From contig NC_020177.2 in the NCBI RefSeq assembly GCF_000224145.3, forward strand, positions 1,161,536-1,225,535: a stretch of DNA of 64,000 nt. Reading direction: 5' to 3'. Positions 23,501 through 35,700 of the stretch are shown here, one piece after another. A program made the position numbers and the translations under genes. The stretch is from Ciona intestinalis (lineage: Eukaryota; Chordata; Ascidiacea; Phlebobranchia; Cionidae). Below the pieces are notes generated by a model. It was not told where the DNA came from. It searched no databases and saw only the letters and a list, made by a program, of their open reading frames with translations. Position 1 is the first letter of the stretch. Every line of letters begins with the position of its first letter.

Positions 23501-25771
23501 TAGGTTATAACGAATGTGTTTTTCCCGGCATTGCGAGATTAAAGCCAGTTACATACACACCAACACAACAATAACAACCGGTTATCACCTCTTCCAACAT
23601 CTTTTGTTCTTGCTCAGCTTGAGCTTTTAATATTTCCATCTCTCGTTTTGAAAATTCAATCGCGCGTTGAATGTCGTTTTCTTCAGCTGCTGTAAGTTTG
23701 TTGATGTCATCGACCACACTTTGGTAGGCAGCTTGTGATTTGCTGTAACGAGTAATTCGTTTATTGCTTTTGATGGAAAGGTGTTGGGCAACATAGAGTT
23801 ATAATACTGGTGTCCTATTATGCATTATATGTAGATGTTTTATATATATATACTACATATACTAGATATAAATGTAACTTATTTATCCTGAGGTGGTGGA
23901 AAAATGACAGTGGTTATAACACAGGTGTTCTATTTCATTAACCTCATGCTAGGTTACGATGTACCATGTATGTAGGTAACTAAATCTGGTGTGACATTGT
24001 TAAAATGCAGATACATTCATAGTCGTCAAACATAGCGGATCTTATTGATTAATGAGCTAATGTGGTATATAATGTGTGGCTGGTCAAGTCAAGGTTATAA
24101 TACTGGTGTCCTATTGGACATTATATGTGGTTGTTTTATATACAATGTGCCTGCTAATAAGTTACCACGTATGTAACCTAAAAGTGATTATTTCTTTTGC
24201 AATAATATTAATTTAAACAACTACGCCGTGGCAAAGTGGTTAGAGCGCCTGCCTGTAGCCCAGAGGCAATAGATTGAAGGCCCGTCGCTGCTACCATTGT
24301 GGGCGTATGTGTCCATGGGCAAGACACTTACCGGCAATTGCTTCAATCCAATGGTCACTAATGGGTTGTCTAAATTCAGCCATACATAAAAAAATATTCC
24401 ACAAAAAATCAACCACAAAGTAACATACATGGTAACTCGTACCATTTGAGGATAAAGTAAGTTACATTTATTCAACAAATAAGACAATGACACATGTCTA
24501 CAATAGTGGCGGCAGCGCTGAGCCTTGAACACAGTACCCAATGGTTATATGGGGTAGATAAAACAATATATTACCTTAATATTTCATTGAACATAGCTGA
24601 GTCCAGAGTTTCATCTGGTAAAAATAAATAATTAGTTTGTATTCTATAACTGTATGTAGTTAATACGAATTGTAACTTTATTTGTCATTTCGATTACGGT
24701 AGCGAAGATTTGAAAATATTTTAAACGAAAAGACAAGATATAGCGACAAAACAACAGTTGTTAAAACGCTTGCACTTATTTACATTTAATTGGAAGACAT
24801 GTAAGCCCTATAAAGGGGTGTAAAAATCATAGGCACCAGATTTTATAAATGTAGAATAGGAAGGAATAGTTGGACAGATATATTAAACAAATCTAACATA
24901 TTGTTGTAACGTTAACTGATTAATGCAGTGCAAAAAATTCTGGGGTTGGTCTGCCCACCCAGGCACCCTAGGTTTGCCGCCTATGTAAGAATTGATAAAC
25001 TGTCTTATGTCAGTTATAAGAGCTGGGGTGGATTTTGCTGCTATAGTCAAGAAATGCCTTTAACAGTTTAGGACCCATTACCATTTAAGTATTAAGTAAG
25101 TTCATTACGTAGGATTTTCATTTATTCTAAAAAAAGCCTATTGTTGTAAAAGTAAAAAACAAATCCAGAACAATGCATTCATAAAATATTGATTTTTAAT
25201 GATTATGCATTTGTCCTTACAGAATGGAAATCTAAATATATATATATATAAAGATATTAATAAATAATAGAGCAAAGCCTAATGAATAGGCATATACATT
25301 AAAGGTTAAAACTGAACATTTTCCCTTTAAAGAAAGTTAATTACACTTGAAAAGAATGCAAATTACCGTTAATTTCTTTTATTTGTAAATTATGAATTGC
25401 TTGCATCTCTAATTCTAAGTTGTGTTTGGTCATAATCCGTTTGAAAAGTAGAAAATCATCTGCAGCCCATAAGTATTCAAAGAGGCCCTGGAAATAAATG
25501 GATATGTTACTTAGTACAAAGACACAAAGTAACATACATGGTAACTTGTAAGCTGGCATGAGGTGTTTAAAACAGAACACCCGTGTTATAACTACTGTAG
25601 TTTTCGGACCGCATAAGAATAAAGTAAGTTATATACATTCATCTGGTACAGTACCTTATTAATCATCATCTTAATTGTTCATTTTTAGTCAAACTTAATT
25701 TAGAAAAATATTATCAAAATTTTGATGCAGTGTAGATCAACCAAATAACGTGTAAATGATGATTAGACAAA

Positions 25772-25803
<32 letters not shown>

Positions 25804-28533
25804 CCCTATATTTAAATGGAAAACAAAATCCACTTAAGCTGAAAACTCTCATGTTGTTTTTTTTTATACAGATTTAGTTTCATTGATCATTGTTTTTCTG
25901 CTTTGACGGCTTAAGTTATGTTTCACACAACTTACAATGAACAAACTACTTGCAGTATAAATAATGTATTGCAAAACTGCAGACTTTTTATATAACTTGC
26001 CAAGTTGCAATTTCACACACTTTTTAATGCATATCAATAATAAATCGGCTTAAAGTTAAAGTTTTAACAATTAAAACTAACAATAATTTTACACTATTGC
26101 TAATTAAGTAGAAAAAAAATTGCTAATAAGTGAAATTTGATTATATTGTACTTTAGCCAGATTATGTGTGGCATTAAGATTTACAACTATATTAGCTTGC
26201 TGTGGGCCAAAACAGCTGCATTTTTTTATTGATTATTAGATTTTTAAAGGTCTTACTTCAACATGCTGCACAACTGAGCCATCTTGACTACAAGCTTCAG
26301 AAAAAGCTTCTTTAGAAATATTTAACTCTTTGATGTAATCAGCAAGTAGTCTTTCCATCTAGAATTGAAAGAAATTTTTTTTTGTGGTTAGTAAATTATT
26401 ACATACATATATATCTACCTATTATACAGTACAGTATACATATATATTTATTTGTAATAAAATTTATACATTACATGCAAAATTAAAATTTCAAACAAAA
26501 TTGAATGCTACAATTTAAAATTTTAAAACATGCAAGAGTTTACGAATAAAATAGTAAAGATTGTTGAAATAGACTGTTGTACTAAAACTAAAGGAATGTC
26601 CAAAAATTGTTAAAATTATTAATTTTTTAGTTGACAACAAACTAAAACATATATAACAAAACGCATGTGTCTTGTGTGTTTTACTGTAAAAAGCAATACT
26701 AATATGTAATAAAATGAGTATTTTCTAAATATATATATATAATTATATATAAAATATATATTATATACATAATATATGGTATAATGTTCGGTTTAAAATG
26801 ATTAAATTTACAGTCTTTTGTGTAACGTGTGTATTGACAATAAATGTATTGTTACCCGAACAATGAAAGAAAAGTTTGTTTTGTGAAACAACAATCGTTG
26901 CAGTCGAAGACATATTAATGGTATTATACTTTATACAATGACTTGTAAAATATAATCTTTAAATCCTAGGCCATATATAGTATTACAGTACAGACTAAAA
27001 TTGCCACATGATAACATGCAATAAGACACCAGTGTTGTAATTTTAAGTTGCCCTTTCACTTAATATTAAATGAGTATTATAATCATTTTTATCACAAGTT
27101 CAGTGCATTTTTAATAAAAGTTGTCAGTTTGGTTTCCGTCAGCCGCAACAATAAGCGAAAAATGCAAGTTATTGTATGAATTTTGGACAAAATCTGGGGT
27201 GACATTGATTGCTGAAATACAGTTACACTCATATTAGTCAAACATGGGGAACCTTATTGATTTATGTAGTGAATGTAATATACTTTGGCTCTGTTTGTTT
27301 GTATAGATACCTAACAGCAGGGTCGAATCTGGGGTGACATTGTTTACATACAGTTACACATATAGTCGTCAAACATAGGGAACCTCATTGAATATTGTGG
27401 TGAATGCAATATACTTTGGCTCTGCTTGTTTGTATAGACACCTAAGACCAGGGAAAAACAAGTTTAAGGTGTAAAACCAGGGTGCCCTTAGTATTACACT
27501 TCTAACCACAGCCACATTTATGTCCAAATGAGACCTCACATTTTCATACTCACCAATTGTTTATACTTCATATGAATGTCAGTATATTCAAACTTATTTT
27601 CTTCTTTATTTTCAAAGCCTTGAAATAATAATAACATGCAATGTGATCATGAAAAGCAAATGAAAGTTCAATCATAGTTTTTATGCAAACAAAAATAAAG
27701 ATGACACACAAAGAGAAGTACTGGTCGAGTGACCGTAGTCATAACTGTAGGGTTTTTTAAACTAGTTGGGAAACAAAATGAATTACTGGCACTATAAAGC
27801 TACTTAAGTTGACATTATACCAAATAAAAGAATGAATGAAGGTAACTTGCTTTATCCCTAGCAGGATGAGGAAAACAACAGTCGTTGTAACACGAGTGAT
27901 CATACACCTTGTGTCAGCTTACGAGTTACCATGTATGGTACTTTGTGGGTGACTGTTTTTCAATATTGCTGACAATTTGGACAACCCATTAGTAACCACT
28001 GGGTTGAAGCAATTGCTGTTAAGTATCTTGCCCAAGGACAAGTACGCTCACACTGGTAGCAGCAGCAAACCTTGAACCAGCAACCTTTAGGTTGCAGGCA
28101 TGTGCGCTAACCACTATGCCAGGGCAATGATGGCGAGAGTAAATATCCAGAAAGTACTTTATCGCAGTATAACCAGACAGTGGTGGATTGGTACCATTAA
28201 AAAATACTTATTTTGATAAGTTTGGTTCATTTTGCTAAATCAATTGGCGCTTAATGTCGCATATGATATTATTATGGCATGACCAACGAAAATTTTGCAA
28301 ACAAAATTGCGCATGCATGTGCCATACTCTGCGGACCGTCAATTTCAAAGTAAATAAACACAACATATACAAACCAACACACACTTACATGCGCAATGTT
28401 CATCGATAAAGTTCATGATTGGAACATGCCAAACAGGACTTTGTAAATAACCAACTATTCCTTCCAAGATCCATGAAGATTCTTGCTTCTTCTGTTTCTC
28501 TGCTTTCGACTTTCGCAACTTGAATGCTGACAT
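20508..28533 (-). CDS. CFAP36: Cilia- and flagella-associated protein 36 (BART-domain), complete
   Basis: Eleven exons join in frame: 28389-28533, 27554-27618, 26257-26358, 25367-25487, 24575-24614, 23589-23742, 22574-22715, 22080-22135, 21560-21664, 20871-21018, 20508-20611 (1182 nt, 393 aa). The N-terminal BART-like helical domain (about residues 18-140) includes SSWILEGIVGYLQSPVWHVP, EYTDIHMKYKQL and LWAADDFLLFKRIMTKHNLE, the arrangement seen in CFAP36 (CCDC104). A charged coiled-coil (about 160-210, EENDIQRAIEFSKREMEILK) comes next, then a low-complexity Ser/Thr/Pro linker. The conserved C-terminal segment is ELEKRKQYLKKQRDKILEQK followed by LAARLKREVIRQ. BART-like domains bind ARL2/ARL3-type small GTPases, and the protein is ciliary in vertebrates. 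A possible RFX X-box lies about 395 bp upstream of the ATG. An exact 100-bp tandem duplication sits just downstream of exon 9. Confidence 0.94.
21348..21547. repeat. Exact 100-bp tandem duplication in a CFAP36 intron
   Basis: Two copies beginning CTATGTTTATTTTTAAAAAA follow one another with period 100 and no difference that I can see. The second copy ends 12 bp from exon 9. Either a very recent duplication or an assembly error. Confidence 0.9.
22199..22386 (+). mobile_element. Family A inverted-repeat element (CFAP36 intron)
   Basis: Left end GTAGAGGAAGATGGGACACC, right end degenerate (GGTGTCTTATCTTCCCTA). Confidence 0.8.
22767..22966 (-). mobile_element. Family A inverted-repeat element (CFAP36 intron)
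   Basis: Ends GTAGGATGGGGAAAGATGGG and CATCTTCCCCCACCCTAC, flanked by TATA. Confidence 0.9.
23985..24075 (+). repeat. Single family E repeat unit
   Basis: Contains AAATCTGGTGTGACATTGTT and TCATAGTCGTCAAACATAG, matching the units at 27185 and 60488. Confidence 0.6.
24223..24480 (+). mobile_element. tRNA-derived SINE, near full length
   Basis: The head GCCGTGGCAAAGTGGTTAGA, followed near 24270 by a box-B-like GATTGAAGGCC, resembles a tRNA promoter. The body has GTGGGCGTATGTGTCCATGG and ends in the GGATAAAGTAAGTTACATT tail. The head is not a functional tRNA: stems are degraded and it repeats in many places. Confidence 0.82.
24690..24800 (+). mobile_element. Family D element fragment
   Basis: Contains AGACAAGATATAGCGACAAA and CAACAGTTGTTAAAACGCTT. 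Confidence 0.6.
25771..25802. repeat. (AT)n microsatellite
   Basis: Sixteen AT dinucleotides in a CFAP36 intron. Confidence 0.9.
27185..27450 (+). repeat. Tandem dimer of family E repeat
   Basis: Two units of about 130 bp, each with TCTGGGGTGACATTG, CAAACATAGGGAACCTCATT (variants) and ATATACTTTGGCTCTG. Confidence 0.8.
27833..28127 (-). mobile_element. tRNA-derived SINE, near full length (CFAP36 intron 1)
   Basis: Reverse orientation: tail AATGAAGGTAACTTGCTTTA at the left, tRNA-like head (TGCGCTAACCACTATGCCA) at the right. Confidence 0.82.
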
Positions 28534-28925
28534 TTTTGAAACAAGTGTATAAGCAGTATTTTCCCTTCTGTAAACACAATTTATTCAATGAAAAACATAT
28601 GAAAAGTTTCGGTCAGTTAAATGGTTTATAAAATATAGGTACTAGTGAAGAATCTTCCGGTACAGAATAGGCTGATGGAAAGTGTTAGAGGTTGGTGGTT
28701 AGTGTTAGGGGTAATAGGGTTTAGAAGTTAGGAGTTAGCAAATAAGGGGAAAAATTCTTCACAAGCACTGAAATATATTGTAACAATTCTAAATACTAGG
28801 TCAAATAACATACATTTTAATTATCTGAACGGTTTAGGTTTTTAATTTTTACAACTAGAGCTAAAACTATATCTGATATTTATTTTTAAAAGTCAAAAAA
28901 CTAAAAAATATAAAAAATTCTTTCT

Positions 28926-28939
28926 GTTGCCACGGCGTT
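28926..28939 (-). promoter_or_regulatory. Candidate RFX X-box upstream of CFAP36
   Basis: GTTGCCACGGCGTT (plus strand). Read on the minus strand it is AACGCC-GT-GGCAAC, with one perfect X-box half-site (RGYAAC) and a weaker second half. RFX factors drive ciliary genes, which suits CFAP36. A single site by eye, so moderate at best. Confidence 0.35.
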
Positions 28940-29484
28940 ATCATATAAAAATGAATTGTAATTTGAGAAGGCCAGTCGTATTTATAGTAGCGGTATTTTA
29001 TACTATTTCTATTAATTTCAATAGTAACTAGTTTCTTAGTAGGGGAACTCCGCACATTTCAAAATCGTAGCTCGTGTCTTGGTATGAAAAAATAAGTATT
29101 TTTTTTATTAGAATCGTAAAATATTCTTTTATATTACTTCGAATACAGTAGCGAAAATAAAGTTAATTAAAACATCGATGAGGAGAAGTTATAAGCAAAA
29201 CAAATATTCGTTTAAAACACGTTAAAACTTCTTGAAAAAAGTGTCATGCAAAATTACTATAGTTGCATTACTTTAATTTATTTTTCGTTTTTTGTTACAA
29301 TATTACTATTTTTAATTATTGTAACCTAAACATTACCTTATCATAATGTTGTATTTAATTTAACAGTTAAAGTGATGAATTCTATTTATTTAGAATTTAA
29401 ATTCATTTTGAATTGTGCCGAAATTTATAAAATTGATTTTATTTGAATAAAATACTAATAATGCAATTTTATTTTGACAATATT

Positions 29485-29668
29485 TAAACATAAATAGCTC
29501 GTTTCTCTGCTAGGTGTAGCGACCACGTTTAGTTTCTTCCAAATAAATGTAAATATGTTCGTTAGCGTGTTTTAACAACTGTTGTTTTGTCGTTATATCC
29601 TATCTTTTTGTTTTAAATATTTCTAAATCTTCGCTACCGTAATCGAAGAGACAAATAAAGTTATCAAA
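29485..29668 (-). mobile_element. Family D element in the CFAP36/NUP160 intergenic region
   Basis: AACATAAATAGCTCGTTTCT, GGTGTAGCGACCACGTTTAG and TTTTGTCGTTATATCCTATC match the other family-D copies. Confidence 0.7.
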
Positions 29669-29754
29669 ATTATGATATATAATATATATATTATTATTTT
29701 TGTTATAACATTGTAATTAATTAAACAGCCATACTGATAGTAAATACAAGTAGA

Positions 29755-32700
29755 ATGATGGACGACAGCCTTATTTTTCTTGAAGTGCCGTTAATGTCGA
29801 CATGTTCAGATATTTCTTACTTTCAAGATATCAATGTTGATTCATGTGAGTATATTGAAGAATCAAATAAATACGCCTTGGTGCTAATAAAAATCCAGTC
29901 TGCAGATTGTGGCAGCTGCACGAGCGATTTTGTTTACAAACTTTTGTTTATGTACGTCATGATTTGTTCCACGTACGCCAATCAATTAAACACTGGAAAG
30001 ATATGTATTAAATTAAGTGGGATTTCGAAACGTGGCTGGAAAATGTACATGCTTTGCATACCGACTTTTAAAGATAGCACGCACACATGCGAAAAAAAAA
30101 CCATCTTGCACATGCGAGATCACGTCAGGAACTGACATACTCCGCCGATAGGATAAAGAAACTTTCTTACTCACCAAACAATAAAGTTTGTTTTTTGTGG
30201 GAGGACATATTTTTTTCGTATTATTTTCGTTTGAAATATTATTTTTGCTGATTCGCTCCGATTTTTGTGTTCATTTGTCAAATTTTAACATTGACCACAA
30301 ACAACCTGTCTGTAGATTTTTTTCTGATTTCACATTTTTTTGTGGGGTAAAATATAAAACAGCTTATTCTTTGCTTTAGTAAAACTTAGTAGCATTTATG
30401 CTTTTACAGAATTTTCCACATTTTGATTTTTTTCAGATTCCGAGAATTCAGCTAGTGCTGAAAACATTTCCTTTGAAGAAGCCGGAGGTGGTATACAAGT
30501 TGTTCATCAACTAAGGAAACATCATATTTACTGGTATATATATATCACTGTTTTGTAACATAATTAGGCAGTGGCGCAGCCAGGGGGGGGGGTTAGGGTG
30601 TCGCGACCCCCCCCCCCCCCTATTAAACCAAAAAAATATATAAATTTTATTTATATATATATATATAATTGAAAAAAAATATATAAATTTGAAACTTTTT
30701 TGATAAAAAAAACCCCTAATTTTTTTTTCTGGCTGCGCCACTGACTGTCTCTGTGGATTATACCTTATAACATTGGTGTGAAACCTGCGGACCGGGGCCA
30801 AGGGAGGCCTGCAAAGATACGCCACATATTTTTATTAAATTATTTAATGTGACAATAAATTTATATAGTAGCTGTCTTTGGAAGTTTATGCGACCAAACT
30901 TTTCTGCAAGAAGATACAGGTAGTAACGTTAAAAAATGACAATAGATGTTATAAGAGGGATAATATTTACTGTCCTTTTTACTGTTACTACCTGTATTTT
31001 CGCTTTTTTTTTAAACTTTTTTAATCTTGATTAATGTGACTGAAAAAACAAAATAAAGTTATTTAACCATTATTTTTGTTGCAGGAAAACATCTGGCAAC
31101 ACATTAGAGTTATATGAATATGCTACAAACACAGATATGCAGCAGATTCAGTTTCGAATTACTTTTACTGGTTCGAAGATTGCTCCAGGTATGTAAGAGT
31201 CTTGTTAACACATCACATGTGTGAATATTTTAGCATGTATGTAGATGAAGTGTGATGACGTCATTAAATAGAATACAGAATCCCAGGAATTAGATTCAAA
31301 TCTCATGGATTCGAAATTCTGTAATGTGCATCCCTACATGTATGCCCCTGTGCAATCACATAAACTGTCACCCATACATTAAGAAACAATTTTTCAAAAA
31401 ATCCAAATTATTTTACTTACAAAATTACTTGGTAACTCGTCAGTAGGCACAACGTGCATAAAACAGAACATCCGTGTAATAACGACTGTCGTTGCCCTGC
31501 CACACGGGGATAAGGCAAGTTACATTCATTCTTTCAAATTTGGATGTAACATTATGCGTGCCTGAAATAACCATGTTTTTTAAATTTTTATTAAAAACAT
31601 AAGTTACATTCATTCATTTATTCAAATTAAATTTTTTCTTCAGGGTTTAAACTTGTAAATACTGGTGGTCAGCTTGTTATATTATGCGCAACAACTAATC
31701 GGGTGTATAAAGTACATCTTCCTATTTCAAGGCTTAAGGTGATTTTTTCTACTGCATTTATACACTTTGTCATAATAACCATAGGCGCCAAACCTGGGGT
31801 GGCAGGGTGGGCAGGTCAACCCCAGAAATATTTAAACTGTATTAATCAGTAAATGTTAGAACCAAGAAGTAGTGTGATAGACTAATAGTTTACTTATGTT
31901 ATAATCTTGAAGTATTTTTAACCTGTAAATAAAATAAACTTATTAGCCTATAATTGTACTTTACAATAGAACCTGCTGATTTACACTTCAGCTGTATGTT
32001 TTAATATGATATTTTAGTTTGATTTTTTAGTTTGTTACGTTTTCATAGCACTAGATCTTTACTACACATCTGTACATATTTATATTATGATGAAATTAGC
32101 CCCGTTTGCTGAATGCTATGCGATTTTTATAAACAACATAAAATAGCTTTTGTTTTTATACAGACTCTGGTTATAACATTATCCAGGAGCTAAAAAACAC
32201 TAAAAAATCAACATTTTTTCACATTACAGGAGCGATATTTATTGAGTGGATTGAGCACCTCTCATTTTGAGAATGCAAAAAATCGTTTTGACTTTGATTA
32301 CCCCGACAACATTGTAACAGCGTCAGCATGTCTGTCGTCCGCTCATGCTACATTTGTATTTGCTCTTATGTCTGGGGATCTTGCTGTAATAAAAATGTTT
32401 GAAAACGGTAAGTTTTAATTTAGAACAGGGTGTTTTAACTTTAAACTTGGGGTAATTTTCTTCAAATTAAATGTAAATAGGTTTTAAACTGAGAAACTGT
32501 AAGCGTGTTTTAACAACTGTTATTTTGCAGTTTTCAATAAATATCCTGCTATTTTAGGTAAAGGATCTTGCCATTTAATGAAGAAAAACTCCCGAATATC
32601 TCGGATATGGTCTGGCCTTAATCCTTGGGCCGGTAATACCAACTTAGAATCACCCAACGATCTCGCAATATTCAACATAAAAAAAGGAGATCAAAAAGTT

Positions 32701-35700
32701 ATTGCTATTTGTAAAGATCATAAGATACGAGTTTGGTCCTGCAAGGTGAGAATGTATTTAGTTTGTTTAATTTTGCGTGACAAGGCAACGACAGTAGGTA
32801 TAACTCGATTGTTCTGTTTTATACACCTTCTGCCCGCTTACAAGTTACCACATATGTAACTTTGTGAGTGGTGGTTAATGAAATGAATGCAACCTATTTA
32901 TAATTGCATTGCATGGCGGGCAACGACAGTCGTTCTAACACAGGACACAGGTGTTCTGTTTTATATGCCTCCTAATCCTGCCCGCTTTCAAGTTACCACG
33001 TTTATATATTTTTTAGATGTTTTAATAAATTCATTTTAATGTATTTTGTGGGTAATTTTTTGTTGGGATATTTAACTTTTTATGTGTCGTATGGCTGACA
33101 ATTTAGACAACCCATTAGTGACCACTGGGTTGAAGCAGTTTTTGCAAAATGTTCTGCTCAAAAACACATTCAAACAGCTTTGATATGTCTACATGTAGAA
33201 TGCTTCACATTTAACTATTCTCCTCTAGTGTGTCCATAGATGCCCAACAACTAACATGACATTATATTTTCCAGAAACTTGACTGTGAAGCACATTTCGA
33301 TGCCACGTTATATTTGGAAAAGATTCCTGACTTGCTTGAAATTGGTAACATTTTAATCGAACTATTTATAAACTAATTTAGGCCTTTATTAAACTATGTC
33401 TTTTACAAAATTGTGCCATCTTAGATTTGTTTGTTCATTTGTTCATTACACAAATTATCAATCATATTTATTCCCCAAGTTTATAATTTTCCGATTAAAA
33501 AATATTCAGAAAAGCTTTACACCATGACTTTGTTTCATTAACAAGCCATTTTTGAATCCCTCATAGTCATCAAACAATAAGTTTATGGTATTTTAATATG
33601 TTAAGTTTAAAATTTCAGGTCAAAATCATCAAATTCGCGTTTGTTCAAACTTGGAAACCAAAAAATTTTTCTTCTGCATTCATCTTCTGTTTTCCAACGA
33701 ATCTGTTTTGTTGAATTTTCAGGTAAATTTAGTTCATATCATGTTAAGCACAATTTTGTGTGAAAACAAAATTAAAAAAAAAAAACTTTCAAAATTTTAC
33801 TCATGATGTATGAAATAATATTTTAAAAAAGTTGTGTAAAACATTACTGTTATAGCAAAATACAAAAACAGATTTTAAAGGGAACGAATTTTGTTTTTTT
33901 TGTGATTTAAAAGGTCGAATTTTGTGATATGGTGGATATATATGGATAAATAGTTTTTTGCAAAAAAAGTTTTTGCCCATTTTTTTTGCAAAAGGCAGTT
34001 TTTTGCCCATTAGTAAAGAACAAAGCAGAAGACCCATGTTAAAATCACTATCGTTTCTGGCCACTCGAGGATAAACAAGTTACATTCATTCATTTCAGTT
34101 TGACCCCGAAACATGCGACATACACCACCTATCCACATTGTACTGTCCATGTCAATCTGCCACCACCATACAACGACTGGTGGATTTCCAACTTTCAAGT
34201 GACAATCGGTTATGGGCGTTGTGGCAAGACACCGACGATCAACCAACACTAGCTGTTTGTGACATCATAATAAAAACCTGGCATGAAGTGGCGATGTCTC
34301 AACCGCTCTCACCTGAGGTAATTTCTTTGTTTGTTTAAGTTAGTGTGGACAATTTGTTTGTCAATATAAGTAATAAATGACATTTTTGCTCTTTGGTCAC
34401 GATAACTAAGAACGGAAGAGTTTACAAAAGCGAAAAAAGGAGTAGAAACCACAAAACAACAGTTGTTATAACATGATTATTGATAAAACATAAAAGGAAT
34501 TATATTTTATTTTGTTTTGGATAAAAGGCGTCAAAAAGCAGTTTTATAATTCTTCGAATGTTCTTTATTTGCTACAAAGTGGGACGAGAAAATAGAATGG
34601 AAAAGTGCCCAATCTTCTCCCACCCTACTAAATACCTCTTTTTTAATAATAATAAACACACTTAGGTCACCATACCCTACCATTCAAGTGTGCCCGAAGA
34701 ATTCTTGAAAAAAATATTCGACCCCCGAAAGTTTTGTATGTCATCCATTCGTAAAGCTCTCAGCGTCCACCAACGAACCCCACTTAGCAGTCGCAACCCT
34801 TCAATGAAATCCCTGCAAGACGATGTTGTGAAACTAATGGAAACAGAGGTATATATATATATATATCATATTTATTAAGTGACTACTTAGTAGGGTGCTA
34901 TACCATATTTATTAAGGGGTGTAGCTCCAATATATATTTTTGCAAGAATAGTATAAAATTGCAAACAAATTTGCTAACTCTGGCAATTTTATGTGTCTTA
35001 ATAAAGCAAGTCGCCATTTTCTCACATTGGGACACAAAATAAAAGTAGTTAGAGTAATTGGCCTCCAACCCAGAAAACACGCAATAATTTGTAAAAGAAA
35101 CAAGAACCAGAAGATATAGTTGTGAGGTTAAGGCCCTTAGGGGTGCCTGGAATGTCATGTCAACCCAACTTTGAAACAGGGGTGACATCATAAGTGTTAA
35201 CGCCACAGTTTTTACAAAAACTTTTTTAACCTGCTTTAGGGGATACCACTCCATCAGTTTGATTTGCGTGCGTTTTTTTTTTCAGACACTTTTTTGTTTT
35301 CTAAAACTTGGTGGTACCTTTAGATCACTTTTGGGCAATTTTTATATATACCAATATTCATTTTTTATTGGTATGCTTATTTTGTTTATTCTATCTCATG
35401 CACTTCTTATTTAAATACAGGTTGCTTACAATCTACCTGATGAAGACAACTTGAAACAAAGTCTTGATGAAATCCAGCTTCTAACGTGGTCCACCTTTTA
35501 TACAAGTTGTGTACAATATCAACAATATGCTTCTAAACCTATTGCTATAACTAATCCAGATGGTTGCATCCCTACCATTGTGAAAAAGGTAAGTTTTTCT
35601 TCCCGGTCATTTATCTCAGAGGTAATGAGTTCAAGGCTCGTCGTTGCTATTGTGACTTTATGTGTCCTTGGGCAAGACACCTAACGACAATTGCTTCAAC

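Larger units (their letters stand above)
28534..29754. other. Divergent promoter region between CFAP36 and NUP160
   Basis: The only DNA between the two start codons. It holds the X-box candidate at 28926-28939 and a family-D element at 29485-29668. No TATA box is clearly placed. Confidence 0.5.

Noticed and set aside
24221..24295. tRNA gene
   Set aside because: The box A/B-like sequence is the head of a SINE present many times here; the cloverleaf is degraded and the copies share the long SINE body.
29755..30135. 126-aa single-exon gene
   Set aside because: Only the first 91 bases are coding (NUP160 exon 1); the rest reads through an intron after the GTGAGT donor.
33801..34064. Identical 87-codon minus-strand frames at 33801 and 36137
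   Set aside because: They are antisense to a NUP160 intron and are identical only because of the local duplication.
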